From positions 31,577 to 95,576 of the forward strand of contig CANRAU010000007.1 of NCBI GenBank assembly GCA_947628665.1: a DNA stretch of 64,000 nucleotides, in the 5' to 3' direction. The notes beneath the pieces are model-generated. The model searched no databases, had not been told where the DNA came from, and worked only from the letters and a program-made list of their open reading frames with translations. Below, piece by piece: positions 1 to 9,267 of the stretch (positions are counted from its first letter, which is position 1; each line of letters opens with the position of its first letter). Source of the DNA: an uncultured Clostridia bacterium. GTDB lineage: Bacteria > Bacillota > Clostridia > Oscillospirales > Acutalibacteraceae. The position numbers and the translations under genes are program-made.

Positions 1-74
1 AGTGGAACATGCCGATTCGGACAAGCGAACACGGTATATCCCCTTGCGGTGATATGATAAAGGAAGGTAAAGGC

Positions 75-1727
75 ATGAAAAAAGGACTTAGTGCGGCGTT
101 GGCTCTTTTCCTGTTGCTGTGCGCGTGCTGTATTCCGACTTCGGCGGCAGGCGCTTCGCTGACGCTGAAAGCTGACAAGAACACGCTTAACGTGGGCGAC
201 ACGGTCACGGTCACGGTCAATATGTCGGGGAATCCCGGTATTGCTTCGCTGGATTTCAGCTTGTATTACGAATCTGACAAGTTACAGGTGCTTTCGCCGG
301 AGAGCCTGTTAAACGGCACAAACGGCTTTTTCGGTATGGAGTCCGTTAATCCGAATACAGCGGGCGTCATCGTCTATAGAAGCATGTCTATGAACTCCAT
401 CACTAAGAATGGCACGGTTTTGACGGTCTCCTTTAAAGTCCTGAGGCCGAATGCAAAATTTTCTGTTGGCGATTTAGAAGCACATACTAGCGGCGATCCA
501 GAGAAAGATAACGGTAAAATCCCGGAAGTTCCTGTCACGGCCAACACGCTGACGCTTTCGTGCGCACATAAAAACGCGACTTCTACACAAACCAAAGCGC
601 CGACCTGCACGGCGGCGGGTACGAAAACCGTGACCTGCAAGGATTGCGGGTATTCCCATACCGAGAGCGTTCCCGCGCTTGGGCACAGCTTCGGCACATG
701 GAGCGTCACGACGAAAGCGACCTGCACAAATCAGGGCGTCGAGACGCGCACCTGCACACGCTGCGGTGTGAAAGAGACGCGTGCGACCGCAAAGGCCGCG
801 CACACGCCGGGGGCTTGGACTGTGACGCAGGACGCGACCTGCACCAAGACGGGCAAACGCGTACAGCACTGCACCGTCTGCCAAGCGCAGATCGGCGAGC
901 AGACCATTCCCGCGAAAGGTCATAAAATAAGCGGTAACGGCGAAATCGTCAAAAACCCGACCTGCACCGAGCCCGGTGAAAAACGCGGCAAATGCAGCGT
1001 GTGCGGCGAAACGGCCGCCGTGGAGGTCATCCCCGCACTTGGGCATACATACGGTCCTTGGGTCACAACGCAGGAGGCGACCTGTACAAAAACAGGCAAG
1101 CAGGTACGTTCCTGCACCGTCTGTCAAAAGCAGACGGATGAAAAGGTCATCCCCGCAAAGGGCCATTCTGTTGCCGAATCCGCCTGGAAGGTCACCAAAG
1201 AAGCGACCTGCACCGAAGCGGGATCACGTGAGGGCAAATGCGCCGTATGCGGCGAAACCGTCCGTGAGACCCTGCCCGCGCTCGGGCACAAAGTCATTAA
1301 GGGCACCGTCATCAAAGAACCGACCTGCACCGAAGCCGGCGAAAAGCAGGGCGTCTGCACGGTGTGCGGCGAAGTAGCCGCTATTGAAACCATTCCCGCG
1401 CTTGGGCATACATTCGGAGAATGGATCGTGACCCGCGAAGCGACCGAAAGCGAAGCGGGCGAAAGGGAGCGCGTTTGCAGCGTCTGCGGTGAAAAAGAGG
1501 TCGAAGCCGTGCCGTTCGGCGCTGATGAAACCGATGCCGTCCCTGTGGGCGGCGATTTGGATACACCGTCCACAAATGACGATACGGAAAAACCCGCTTC
1601 GACGACGAAACAAAAGGTGATTTTCGGCGTTATCGGCGTCGCCGCTGTTTTGGCCGTTTCCGGCATTGCGGCGGGTATTACCATGGCGATCCGCAAAAAA
1701 CGCGATAACACGCAATCTTATCTGTAA
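75..1727 (+). CDS. Cohesin-like, Cys-repeat surface protein anchored by a C-terminal TM helix
   Basis: The start is ATG 75, not 9: AGGAAGG precedes it and a signal peptide follows directly (MKKGLSAALALFLLLCACC), giving 550 aa. Residues about 28-165 look like a cohesin/beta-sandwich domain (NVGDTVTVTVNMSG, then a beta-rich stretch). About eight repeats of roughly 40 aa follow, each with a TCTxxG motif, a CxxC knuckle and usually an LGH. They could bind metal or form disulfides. Near the C-terminus a hydrophobic helix followed by RKKR would anchor the protein in the membrane with the repeats outside. The last repeat has lost its first Cys. Similar repeat proteins occur on clostridial surfaces; the ligand is unknown. 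Confidence 0.8.
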   Translation: MKKGLSAALALFLLLCACCIPTSAAGASLTLKADKNTLNVGDTVTVTVNMSGNPGIASLDFSLYYESDKLQVLSPESLLNGTNGFFGMESVNPNTAGVIVYRSMSMNSITKNGTVLTVSFKVLRPNAKFSVGDLEAHTSGDPEKDNGKIPEVPVTANTLTLSCAHKNATSTQTKAPTCTAAGTKTVTCKDCGYSHTESVPALGHSFGTWSVTTKATCTNQGVETRTCTRCGVKETRATAKAAHTPGAWTVTQDATCTKTGKRVQHCTVCQAQIGEQTIPAKGHKISGNGEIVKNPTCTEPGEKRGKCSVCGETAAVEVIPALGHTYGPWVTTQEATCTKTGKQVRSCTVCQKQTDEKVIPAKGHSVAESAWKVTKEATCTEAGSREGKCAVCGETVRETLPALGHKVIKGTVIKEPTCTEAGEKQGVCTVCGEVAAIETIPALGHTFGEWIVTREATESEAGERERVCSVCGEKEVEAVPFGADETDAVPVGGDLDTPSTNDDTEKPASTTKQKVIFGVIGVAAVLAVSGIAAGITMAIRKKRDNTQSYL

Positions 1728-1775
1728 AAAGCGTGCGGTTCGGATATTTTCGCAATACACAACGGATAAGCACCT

Positions 1776-1809
1776 ACCGACAGTCCGGCTACACAGACTG
1801 TCGGTTTTT
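1776..1809 (+). terminator. Intrinsic terminator after the surface protein
   Basis: A 10-bp perfect stem (ACCGACAGTC/GACTGTCGGT) with a 10-nt loop is followed by TTTTT. It separates the surface protein gene from the helicase gene. Confidence 0.85.
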
Positions 1810-1871
1810 GCTATCCAATGCAGTCGGCAAATACATCTTAGGAAAGTACGGACGAGAAAGTCGGTGAAACA

Positions 1872-4016
1872 ATGGAACAACCGTTAAACGAGGAACAACT
1901 TGCCGCCGTGACTTCGACAGAAGGCTGTGTGCGCGTCATTGCGGGCGCAGGCTCCGGCAAGACGCGGGCGCTGACGCACCGTTTTGCCTTTTTGGTGAAC
2001 GAAATGGGTATCCTGCCCGAAAATATTCTCTGCGTGACCTTCACCAACAAAGCGGCCAATGAAATGCGCCAACGCATCCACGACCTCATCGGCGACAACG
2101 ATACCGCCTATATCAATACGTTTCACGGATTTTGTGTTTCCGTGCTGCAGGAGGACAGCTACGCGGTACAGTACCCCAAGAGCTTTTTGGTTCTCGACAA
2201 CAGCGACATCGACGATATGCTGCGCATCATCTATGAAGAGCGGGGCTTAACGCTTCGGGATAAGACCTTTTCCGACGCGCGGGATATGATCGAAATACAA
2301 AAGCTCTTTAAAAAGCCGGAATATTATCTCGATATGATCGATCTGCCTTTGGACGCTCTGCATGAGAAATATCTGTGCGCGACTGCGACGGATGAAATCA
2401 TTTTCTACGGCTATTTATATCAGGAAAAGAAATGCTTTGGGCTTGACTACAACGACCTGATCAAATTCACGCTGTATATATTTTCTCAAAACGCGGAGAT
2501 CCGCCTGAAATGGCAGAAGCGTCTCGAATATATCATGATCGACGAATTTCAGGATATTGACCGTCTGCAATATGAGCTGATGGAGGCGCTGTGCGGGTAT
2601 CACAACAATCTGTTTATTGTCGGCGACCCCGACCAGACGATTTACACGTGGCGCGGCGCAAATGTGCAATATCTTTTGGATTTTGACAAGCATTTTCCGT
2701 CTGTCAAGACGGTTATGATGCTGAAAAATTACCGCTCCACACCGCAGATTTTGGCGGTCGCGAATTCGCTGATCGACAAAAATAAGCACCGCGTCAAAAA
2801 AGAGCTTGTCCCCGTTCTTTCGGACGGAGAAAAGGTCACGTTTCACTTTGCCGAAAACGCGGCGGCCGAGGCGGAATGGATCGTGTCACAAATCGGGGAG
2901 CTGCATGAAAAAGGTATCGCATACCGCGACATGGCGATCCTTTACCGCGCACATTATGTGACCCGTTCGGTGGAGGAGGCGCTTCTGAAAGCGAAACTCC
3001 CCTATCACATTTACAGCGGCATCCCCTTTTTCGGGCGGGCGGAGATCAAGGACGCGCTTTGCTATCTGCGCATGGTCGTCACACAGGACGATTTGTCCTT
3101 GCGGCGCATCGTCAACGTCCCGAAGCGGAATATGGGCAAGCGGCGTATGGCATTTTTGGAAAAATATGCCGAGGAAAACGCCTGCTCCTTATATAACGCT
3201 CTGAAACAAACTTTGGACGACGATATTTTCAAAGGGACAAAGGCGGCGCGTTTTGTACGTCTGATCGAGGATTTCTCCGCAAACTACACCGAACAGCCCG
3301 TATCCGATCTGCTCGCCAAGATTTTGAACGCGAGCGGCTATGAAACGATGCTGCGCACAGAGGGCAGTCAGGAGCGGCTCGACAATTTGGCGGAGCTCAA
3401 GCAGTGCGTACACGAATACGAAACGAGTTGCGGGGAAGAAGCGACGGCGGCGCATTTTCTAAGCCACGTCGCGCTGTTCACGAATGCCGACGCGGAAGCG
3501 CCCGCCGATAAGGTAAAGCTGATGACCGTCCATGCCGCGAAAGGACTGGAATTTCCCTTTGTATTTCTCTGCGGCATGAACGACGGCGTGTTTCCCTCCC
3601 GTAAGACCAGGGATCTCCTCGGCATGGAGGAGGAACGGCGGCTTGCGTTTGTCGCCATGACCCGCGCGGAAAAGCGGTTGTATTTGTCGGGCGCGGAGGG
3701 ACGTAATTTTGACGGTTCTCCCCGCTATCCGTCCCGTTTTGTGCTGGATATAGACAGCCGCCTTTTGACCTTTACAAAAAAGCCGAACGACGGCCTGATC
3801 GCGGACGCGCGGGCGTACATTGCGAACAGCGAAAAATATATGCCGGAAAACGAAAAGAGCACGCTGTTCCCCGTCGGCGCACGGGTTCGGCACGACTATC
3901 TCGGCGAGGGCAGTATTTTGGAGGCGGATACGGAAAAAGGCGCATACCACATAAAGTTTGATTCGATCCCGACCCCGCGTATCATCTCCTTTCGTGTAAA
4001 GCTCTCGCAGATATAA
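1872..4016 (+). CDS. UvrD/PcrA/Rep-like ATP-dependent DNA helicase (SF1A)
   Basis: At 714 aa this is the usual length for the family. Walker A is AGAGSGKTRALTHR (residues about 26-38). Motif II is the DEFQD form (IDEFQDIDRLQ), motif IV carries YRSTPQIL, motif V TVHAAKGLEF, and motif VI VAMTRAEKRLYL. The C-terminus (VGARVRHDYLGEGSI) resembles the Tudor-like PcrA tail. The protein would unwind DNA 3'-5' in repair or replication restart. Terminators on both sides suggest a single-gene transcript. The Shine-Dalgarno is weak (GGTGA). Whether it is PcrA itself or a paralogue cannot be told from sequence alone. Confidence 0.9.
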   Translation: MEQPLNEEQLAAVTSTEGCVRVIAGAGSGKTRALTHRFAFLVNEMGILPENILCVTFTNKAANEMRQRIHDLIGDNDTAYINTFHGFCVSVLQEDSYAVQYPKSFLVLDNSDIDDMLRIIYEERGLTLRDKTFSDARDMIEIQKLFKKPEYYLDMIDLPLDALHEKYLCATATDEIIFYGYLYQEKKCFGLDYNDLIKFTLYIFSQNAEIRLKWQKRLEYIMIDEFQDIDRLQYELMEALCGYHNNLFIVGDPDQTIYTWRGANVQYLLDFDKHFPSVKTVMMLKNYRSTPQILAVANSLIDKNKHRVKKELVPVLSDGEKVTFHFAENAAAEAEWIVSQIGELHEKGIAYRDMAILYRAHYVTRSVEEALLKAKLPYHIYSGIPFFGRAEIKDALCYLRMVVTQDDLSLRRIVNVPKRNMGKRRMAFLEKYAEENACSLYNALKQTLDDDIFKGTKAARFVRLIEDFSANYTEQPVSDLLAKILNASGYETMLRTEGSQERLDNLAELKQCVHEYETSCGEEATAAHFLSHVALFTNADAEAPADKVKLMTVHAAKGLEFPFVFLCGMNDGVFPSRKTRDLLGMEEERRLAFVAMTRAEKRLYLSGAEGRNFDGSPRYPSRFVLDIDSRLLTFTKKPNDGLIADARAYIANSEKYMPENEKSTLFPVGARVRHDYLGEGSILEADTEKGAYHIKFDSIPTPRIISFRVKLSQI

Positions 4017-4092
4017 ACAAAGGCCGTGTTGCCTGCAAAACGGACTTGCAATATGCATGGGTAAACCCGCAAGCAGTGAAAAGATAACAGGC

Positions 4093-4124
4093 CAAAAAAA
4101 GCCCGGCAAGAGCCGGGTTTTTTT
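4093..4124. terminator. Bidirectional intrinsic terminator between convergent genes
   Basis: The stem CCCGGC/GCCGGG with loop AAGA lies between an A7 run on the left and a T7 run on the right. It can therefore end transcription from the helicase gene (+) and from the MFS gene (-). Confidence 0.85.
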
Positions 4125-4180
4125 GCAGTTTCTTTGGAATCAAGCGTATATGCCGTATATCTTTTCGGTGGGAATGCAGT

Positions 4181-6358
4181 TTATCTGACGGCGACGCGGT
4201 CTTTCGCCTCTTGATACATGGCTTCGATCTCCGCCAAATGCGTATAGTTTTCCGCCTGCACGATCAGGTTGTGCGCGTTTTCATACGGGGCGACGATGCG
4301 TCTGTAGACCGATACGCCGTGCACATACGCTTTCAGCTCCCGACGGGCAAGGACATTCTCGCGCAGGGAGTGCGTTTCGCGGTTCTGCAAGGTCTCCTGC
4401 ACTTTCCTGTTGGGTTCTGTTAAATGATCGCGCCCGACCTTTTGAAGCAGCTTTGCCGCCGTTTTCTCGGTTCTCGCAAGCGCGATGGCGTCCGCACGAA
4501 TCTCGCGTTCCTCTTTCGTGCCGTGCGGGAGCGCTTTGGCTTTTGCCATGCGCGCTTTCCAGTCGGCATATTCCGCAACCTTCCCCTGCGCGACCGTCTC
4601 TTTGGCAGCCGCAAGCTGTGTCTGATAGCGGGTCGTGTCAAACTTTTGCAGTTCCTCCAGCACAATGGGCAGGCTTTCGATGATCTCGTTTTGCTGCCTT
4701 ACCTCGCGGATCGTCCGCTTGGCCTCGGCAATGGCCGCCTTGCGGCTCTCCTTCTGCGCCTCTGTTTCTTTGGGGAGCTTACGCGCGGCCTTCAAAGGCG
4801 CTTTGTCGATTTTCTGCTTTTGAGCGCCCGCATATTTTTGCGCGTCGCGGATGAGATCCACAGCTTCAATTAACTGCGCGTCATCCAAAACCCCGTCGCC
4901 GAAATCCTCAAACATCGAGCGAATTTTCAGCACGTTGACATAGCCGCGATGCTTGCTTTCCGTCAAATCATAGAACAGGTACGGGATCACGTTCAAAACC
5001 GCGCCGATCACGGCACACGTAATGAGCATCCCGAAAAGATTGTTGCGCAGCGTGTCGTCATACAGCACGTTGTAATCTTCGTGTAAACCCAATTTTTCCT
5101 GCAAGGACGGAATGATCAACCCCGTAAAGAAGCCGAGTACCGTGCTGATAAAGCCCATAGGCCCAAACAGGCCGTCTACGCGCACGCCCGTTTTCCACTG
5201 GTGATAGTCGCGCATATCCGCCTGCAGATTCGGCATGTACACATTGCCCAGACAGTTGACGAAATTGTTTAGATAAAAGACCACGCACACCATAAACAGA
5301 TTGTGGTATGTAAAGTAAAGGATCGTGAGCAGGACGATATTGGTCAGGTTGCTGAGGATCAGCAAATTTCGCTTACCAAGCAATTTAATCAAAAACGGCA
5401 CGGCGATCAGCGCCCACAGCGCACCGTTGCCGTTAATGGTGTTGACGACCCCTAACAGCGCCTGCTTTGCGCCACCGTAAGCATACACAAACGACCAGCT
5501 AAGCACCGCGCCGTAGGCGTTCTCTAAAAATCCCACCCACGAAGCGGAGGTGATGATCCAAAAGTACTTGTTTTTCGCCACCTCGCGCACGGAGTCGGCA
5601 ATGCTGACATATTCGAGTCCCTTTTTCGGGAGAATGATACGCTCTTTGAGCTTGGGGAAGAAGATCAGGATCACAACAAGCCCAACGACCGTAAATCCGG
5701 GGTAAATAATGCGGTAGGTTTGGATATTGTTCAAGCCGAACGTCCACCCCGCGACCGTGGGAATGACCAAATTGGTGATAGAGGGCGCAAGGGAGTAAAT
5801 GATCTGTGAAATGCTCATGACGTTGGCACGTTCCTGCGCATTCGGCGTGATGATCTGCTGGAAATACGCCCACCCCTCATTATAGAAGCACAGGAAAATT
5901 TGCAGCACCATATAGAAGAACCAGACGACCACGGCTTTGGTCACATAGCTCCAGTGTTCATACGGCAGCCAGACAAACACCGTGGATATGGCGATGAGCG
6001 GGAACGGCGTGCGGATCATAAACGGAATGAATTTGCCGCCCTTCATGTGGTGGTTGTCGAAATACCAGCCGCGGAAAAAGCCGAGCGGTATGCCGATGAC
6101 GTTTGCGACCATCAGCATGATCTGCAAATCCAGCGGCCGCAGACCGATGCTCGCGCCGACCAGAAAATTTCCCGCGTCCAGACCGATGGTGGACGCCAAA
6201 AGCGACGCCCAATGCACACCGAAACCGGCCGCACCGATCATTACGACCTCTTTGTACGGTACATAATTCCCTTCGGCAGGCGTATTCCAATAGCGTTTTC
6301 CGATATCTATGGCGCTGTGGATCTTGCTTTTGAGCGCAGCGCTTCGACCGGATTTCAT
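4181..6358 (-). CDS. MFS/GPH-like transporter with long cytosolic C-terminal extension
   Basis: This 725-aa protein has about 12 hydrophobic segments in the first 480 residues. Examples are VVWFFYMVLQIFLCFY and LLILSNLTNIVLLTILYF. The arrangement resembles MFS/GPH (glycoside-cation symporter) carriers. Residues about 480-725 form a charged, Lys/Glu/Arg/Ala-rich, probably coiled-coil tail (KQKIDKAPLKAARKLPKETE) that ordinary GPH permeases lack. The start is ATG 6358 behind AAGGGGAG. It is divergent from the alpha/beta hydrolase gene. Substrate is unknown; a sugar or glycoside is the family default. Confidence 0.75.
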   Translation of the reverse strand: MKSGRSAALKSKIHSAIDIGKRYWNTPAEGNYVPYKEVVMIGAAGFGVHWASLLASTIGLDAGNFLVGASIGLRPLDLQIMLMVANVIGIPLGFFRGWYFDNHHMKGGKFIPFMIRTPFPLIAISTVFVWLPYEHWSYVTKAVVVWFFYMVLQIFLCFYNEGWAYFQQIITPNAQERANVMSISQIIYSLAPSITNLVIPTVAGWTFGLNNIQTYRIIYPGFTVVGLVVILIFFPKLKERIILPKKGLEYVSIADSVREVAKNKYFWIITSASWVGFLENAYGAVLSWSFVYAYGGAKQALLGVVNTINGNGALWALIAVPFLIKLLGKRNLLILSNLTNIVLLTILYFTYHNLFMVCVVFYLNNFVNCLGNVYMPNLQADMRDYHQWKTGVRVDGLFGPMGFISTVLGFFTGLIIPSLQEKLGLHEDYNVLYDDTLRNNLFGMLITCAVIGAVLNVIPYLFYDLTESKHRGYVNVLKIRSMFEDFGDGVLDDAQLIEAVDLIRDAQKYAGAQKQKIDKAPLKAARKLPKETEAQKESRKAAIAEAKRTIREVRQQNEIIESLPIVLEELQKFDTTRYQTQLAAAKETVAQGKVAEYADWKARMAKAKALPHGTKEEREIRADAIALARTEKTAAKLLQKVGRDHLTEPNRKVQETLQNRETHSLRENVLARRELKAYVHGVSVYRRIVAPYENAHNLIVQAENYTHLAEIEAMYQEAKDRVAVR

Positions 6359-6414
6359 GCCGACATCTCCCCTTTTCCTTTCTGTTTTGGCTGTCGTTGC
6401 ACAGCTTTTGTAAC

Positions 6415-6443
6415 ATTATAACAAATTTTTACGCGCAAATAAA
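6415..6443 (-). promoter_or_regulatory. Probable sigma-A promoter for the MFS gene
   Basis: On the minus strand there is TTTATT, 17 bp, then TATAAT with an upstream TG (extended -10, TGTTATAAT). It lies about 60 bp before the transporter start, in an AT-rich stretch. Confidence 0.55.
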
Positions 6444-6611
6444 GTGAAAAATAAGAAAAAAGCAAAAAAATTATTGTGAAAAGATTCAAAAAATTCTCCT
6501 GAAACGCCGCGCTGCACAAATCATTATCGTTAAATTTGCACAAATTTTTGCTTGGGTTTTTAGGGCTTAATACGAAAATCGGCAAATCGCATATCATTTT
6601 TCTGCAAAATA

Positions 6612-6620
6612 TGCTATACT
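6612..6620 (+). promoter_or_regulatory. Extended -10 promoter for the hydrolase gene
   Basis: TGCTATACT is a good extended -10 element 33 bp before the start codon, with GGGAG as ribosome binding site. No convincing -35 is seen. The 294-bp divergent gap holds this and the MFS promoter and nothing else I recognise. Confidence 0.5.
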
Positions 6621-6652
6621 TTCTTTACTAGACCATTGGGAGATGCTACGAC

Positions 6653-7633
6653 ATGGAATTCCTGACCAATGAATTTACCTACCCCTCCGCTTCCGGACTT
6701 TGCGATATTTTCGCGCAAAGCGTCGCGCCCGCCGACTTCGGCGCGGTCAAAGGCGTGGTGCAGATCGCCCACGGTATGGCGGAATATTCCAATCGCTATG
6801 CCCGCTTTGCCAAAGCGCTTTGTGAAAACGGCTACGCGGTGTATATCAACGATCACCTGGGTCACGGCGCATCCGTCGCGCGTGAGGAGGAATTGGGCTT
6901 TTTCGGCGACGACGGTCCGAACAACCTTGTGGAGGATATGAAACAGCTGACCGACATTGCGCGGCAGGAGTACCCGCACGTTCCCCTGTTTTTATTCGGC
7001 CACAGCATGGGGTCTTTCCTCGCGCGCAAATATACGGCAAAATACGGTCATATGCTCGACGGCGCGGTCTACTGCGGCACAAGCGGTCCGAACCCGGCAG
7101 TGGGCATCGGGATCCTGCTCTCGAACGCCATCGCCAAAAGCGAAGGGAAGCTGTACCGCTCGAGCTTTATTGACAATATGGCCTTCGGCACATACAATAA
7201 GAAAACGCCGAAAAAGACCAAATTCGACTGGCTCTCCCGCGATGAGAAAGAGGTCAAGAAGTATATACAGGATAAAAGCTGCGGTTTTGTCTTTACCGTG
7301 GGCGGCTTTGCGACGCTGTTTTCTGTCCTCAAAGAAGTCTCTGCCAAGACCTGGTACAGCGCTGTACCCGCAGACCTGCCGATCCTGCTCATCGCGGGCG
7401 ACAACGACCCCGTCGGCGAGTATGGCAAGGGCGTGACCGAGGTGTACAAGACCCTGCGCAAAACGGGACATGCCGGTACGGTGATGAAGCTCTATCCGGA
7501 AGCGCGCCACGAGCTGCTCAACGAGCTCAACCGCGACGAGGTCACGGCGGATTTGATCGACTGGCTGAACGCGCACATACAGACCCCGAAGGAGGCGCAG
7601 GCGGCGTCCGCTTCCCCTGCAAAGACGGTTTAA
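6653..7633 (+). CDS. Alpha/beta hydrolase, monoacylglycerol-lipase/lysophospholipase type
   Basis: At 326 aa this matches the serine aminopeptidase S33 / 'hydrolase_4' group. The region around residues 39-74 (VVQIAHGMAEYSNRY, then NDHLGHG) is the oxyanion and strand-3 region typical of monoglyceride lipases. GHSMGS (about residue 120) carries the nucleophile Ser. IAGDNDPVG supplies the acid and EARHELLNE the His. No signal peptide is visible, so it should be cytosolic. It probably cleaves acyl esters of glycerol or lysophospholipid. The Ala/Pro-rich C-terminus is dispensable-looking. Confidence 0.85.
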   Translation: MEFLTNEFTYPSASGLCDIFAQSVAPADFGAVKGVVQIAHGMAEYSNRYARFAKALCENGYAVYINDHLGHGASVAREEELGFFGDDGPNNLVEDMKQLTDIARQEYPHVPLFLFGHSMGSFLARKYTAKYGHMLDGAVYCGTSGPNPAVGIGILLSNAIAKSEGKLYRSSFIDNMAFGTYNKKTPKKTKFDWLSRDEKEVKKYIQDKSCGFVFTVGGFATLFSVLKEVSAKTWYSAVPADLPILLIAGDNDPVGEYGKGVTEVYKTLRKTGHAGTVMKLYPEARHELLNELNRDEVTADLIDWLNAHIQTPKEAQAASASPAKTV

Positions 7634-7719
7634 GAACTCGGCAAAATCCACAAAGCAAAGTGGGAAAAGCGGGGGAAGTTGTTAAACCCTCCAATATTCA
7701 AAATTCATGCTTTTTTCTC

Positions 7720-7748
7720 TTGATTTTCTTTGTCAAAATCGGTAGAAT
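7720..7748 (+). promoter_or_regulatory. Sigma-A promoter of the pur operon
   Basis: TTGATT, exactly 17 bp, then TAGAAT. Transcription would begin near 7755 and give a leader of about 210 nt before purE. Confidence 0.75.
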
Positions 7749-7754
7749 GGTTGT

Positions 7755-7965
7755 GTAATTTTTACTAACGGAGGAAACGGCCTTGTTTTTTTCGGCGGCA
7801 CACGGTGGGGCAATCCAAATCGAAATTCTGCCTTTCTGCAAGTGCAAGCGTTTGGCCGCAGACACCTGTGTACAAACAGGCAAAAAGCAAATGCAAACGA
7901 TAACGGCGTAGTGCAACCTACGCCGTTTTTCTGTTTCCGAATCTGAAATCAGCGAGGTAAAAAAG
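7755..7965 (+). promoter_or_regulatory. pur operon leader with attenuator-type terminator
   Basis: The leader ends with a 10-bp perfect hairpin (AACGGCGTAG/CTACGCCGTT, loop TGCAAC, 7902-7927) whose 3' arm runs into TTTTT, about 35 nt before purE. A terminator inside the transcript suggests control by premature termination. I could not match the conserved cores of the purine, PRPP/ykkC or T-box families. A short CCTGT/ACAGG hairpin lies upstream of it and might take part in an alternative fold. The signal sensed is unknown. Confidence 0.55.
7902..7930 (+). terminator. Leader terminator before purE
   Basis: A 10-bp GC-rich stem with a 6-nt loop, then five T. It is downstream of the pur promoter and upstream of the first gene, so it is more likely an attenuator than an end-of-gene terminator. 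Confidence 0.75.
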
Positions 7966-8457
7966 ATGAAAAAAGTTGCCATTGTTATGGGTTCTGACAG
8001 CGACCTGCCCATTGCCGAAAAGGCGGCGCAGCAGCTAAAGGATCTGGGCATTCCTTTCGAGGTACACGTCATGTCCGCGCACCGCACGCCCGACGAAGCG
8101 TGCGCTTTCGCGAAGTCTGCAAAGGAAAACGGCTTCGGGGTACTCATATCCATTGCGGGTATGGCGGCGCATTTGGGCGGCGTTCTTGCCGCCAACACCA
8201 CGCTGCCGATCATCGGCGTGCCGGGAAAATCCTCGTTTGAGGGCTTAGATGCACTGCTGGCCACGGTGCAGATGCCCTCCGGCATCCCCGTCGCGACGGT
8301 CGCGGTGAACGGCTCGAAAAACGCGGCGATCCTCGCAGCGCAAATGCTTGCGCTGTCGGACGCGGCGCTCGACGAAAAGTTGGTTGCCATGCGCAAAACC
8401 ATGGCTGACGAGGTGCGCGCGAAAGACAGAAAGATCGCCGCACAGTTTTCCGAATAA
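7966..8457 (+). CDS. purE: N5-carboxyaminoimidazole ribonucleotide mutase / AIR carboxylase
   Basis: First gene of the operon, 163 aa, normal for PurE. It has the phosphate-binding MGSDSDLPIAEKAA start, SAHRTPDEA, and the glycine-rich IAGMAAHLGG loop. It carries out the carboxylation step to CAIR in the cytosol. The loop has Met where class I enzymes usually have Gly or Lys (AGxxAAHLPG). No purK is seen in the window, so the CO2-handling partner is either elsewhere or absent. Confidence 0.95.
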   Translation: MKKVAIVMGSDSDLPIAEKAAQQLKDLGIPFEVHVMSAHRTPDEACAFAKSAKENGFGVLISIAGMAAHLGGVLAANTTLPIIGVPGKSSFEGLDALLATVQMPSGIPVATVAVNGSKNAAILAAQMLALSDAALDEKLVAMRKTMADEVRAKDRKIAAQFSE

Positions 8458-8511
8458 CGGTTGCTTATCATTCTTACCGATTTATAATCTTACAAAGAAA
8501 AGGTGAAAATC

Positions 8512-9222
8512 ATGGAAAAACGTGAACAGTTGTATGAGGGAAAAGCAAAGAAGGTCTTTCGCACGGACGACCCGGAGCTGTTGATCGTCGATTACAAGGA
8601 CGACGCGACCGCCTTCAACGGCGAAAAGAAAGGCACGATTATGGGCAAGGGCGTGGTCAACAACCGCATGACGAACCATGTGTTTGCCAAATTGGAGGAA
8701 GCGGGCGTACCCACGCATTTGGTCAAGGAGCTTTCCGACCGCGAAACGCTCGTCAAAAAAGTCTCGATCGTTCCGCTGGAGGTCATTGTGCGCAACGTGG
8801 CGGCGGGCAGTTTTTCCAAGCGCATGGGCGTTGCGGAAGGCACGCAGCTGCTTTGCCCGATTTTGGAGTTCAGCTATAAAAACGACGACCTGGGCGACCC
8901 GTTTATCAACGACGATTACGCACTGGCGCTCGGCCTTGCCACACAGGAGGAGATCGATACGATCAAAGCCTATACCCGCAAGGTCAACGAATTCTTAAAG
9001 GCATATTTCCTGTCGGCGGGCATGAAGCTGATCGACTTCAAAATCGAATTCGGCAAGACCTCGGACGGGACGATCATTCTGGCGGACGAGATCTCGCCCG
9101 ATACCTGCCGCCTGTGGGACGTCAACACCAACGAAAAGCTCGACAAGGATCGTTTCAGACGGGATATGGGGAATGTCGAAGAAGCGTATAACGAGGTATT
9201 CGAGCGTCTGGGGTTGGCGTAA
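8512..9222 (+). CDS. purC: SAICAR synthetase
   Basis: The start is ATG 8512 behind AAAAGGTG; the track's 8503 is a GTG inside the Shine-Dalgarno. The 236-aa product has the family opening YEGKAKKVF, then [25 protein letters not shown], and [14 protein letters not shown] near the C-terminus. It joins aspartate to CAIR using ATP. It follows purE by 54 bp, in the same operon. Confidence 0.95.
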   Translation: MEKREQLYEGKAKKVFRTDDPELLIVDYKDDATAFNGEKKGTIMGKGVVNNRMTNHVFAKLEEAGVPTHLVKELSDRETLVKKVSIVPLEVIVRNVAAGSFSKRMGVAEGTQLLCPILEFSYKNDDLGDPFINDDYALALGLATQEEIDTIKAYTRKVNEFLKAYFLSAGMKLIDFKIEFGKTSDGTIILADEISPDTCRLWDVNTNEKLDKDRFRRDMGNVEEAYNEVFERLGLA

Positions 9223-9267
9223 GCCATCCCCTGCGATTTATTTTCGGAAGAAAAAATGAGGTAAAGC

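Noticed and set aside
474-1880. Several long antisense ORFs over the Cys-repeat protein
   Set aside because: They arise from repeated DNA in the sense gene and show the same repeat in mirror form; no ribosome sites.
7755-7965. Known purine or PRPP/ykkC riboswitch
   Set aside because: Conserved core sequences could not be found by eye; kept as an unclassified leader.
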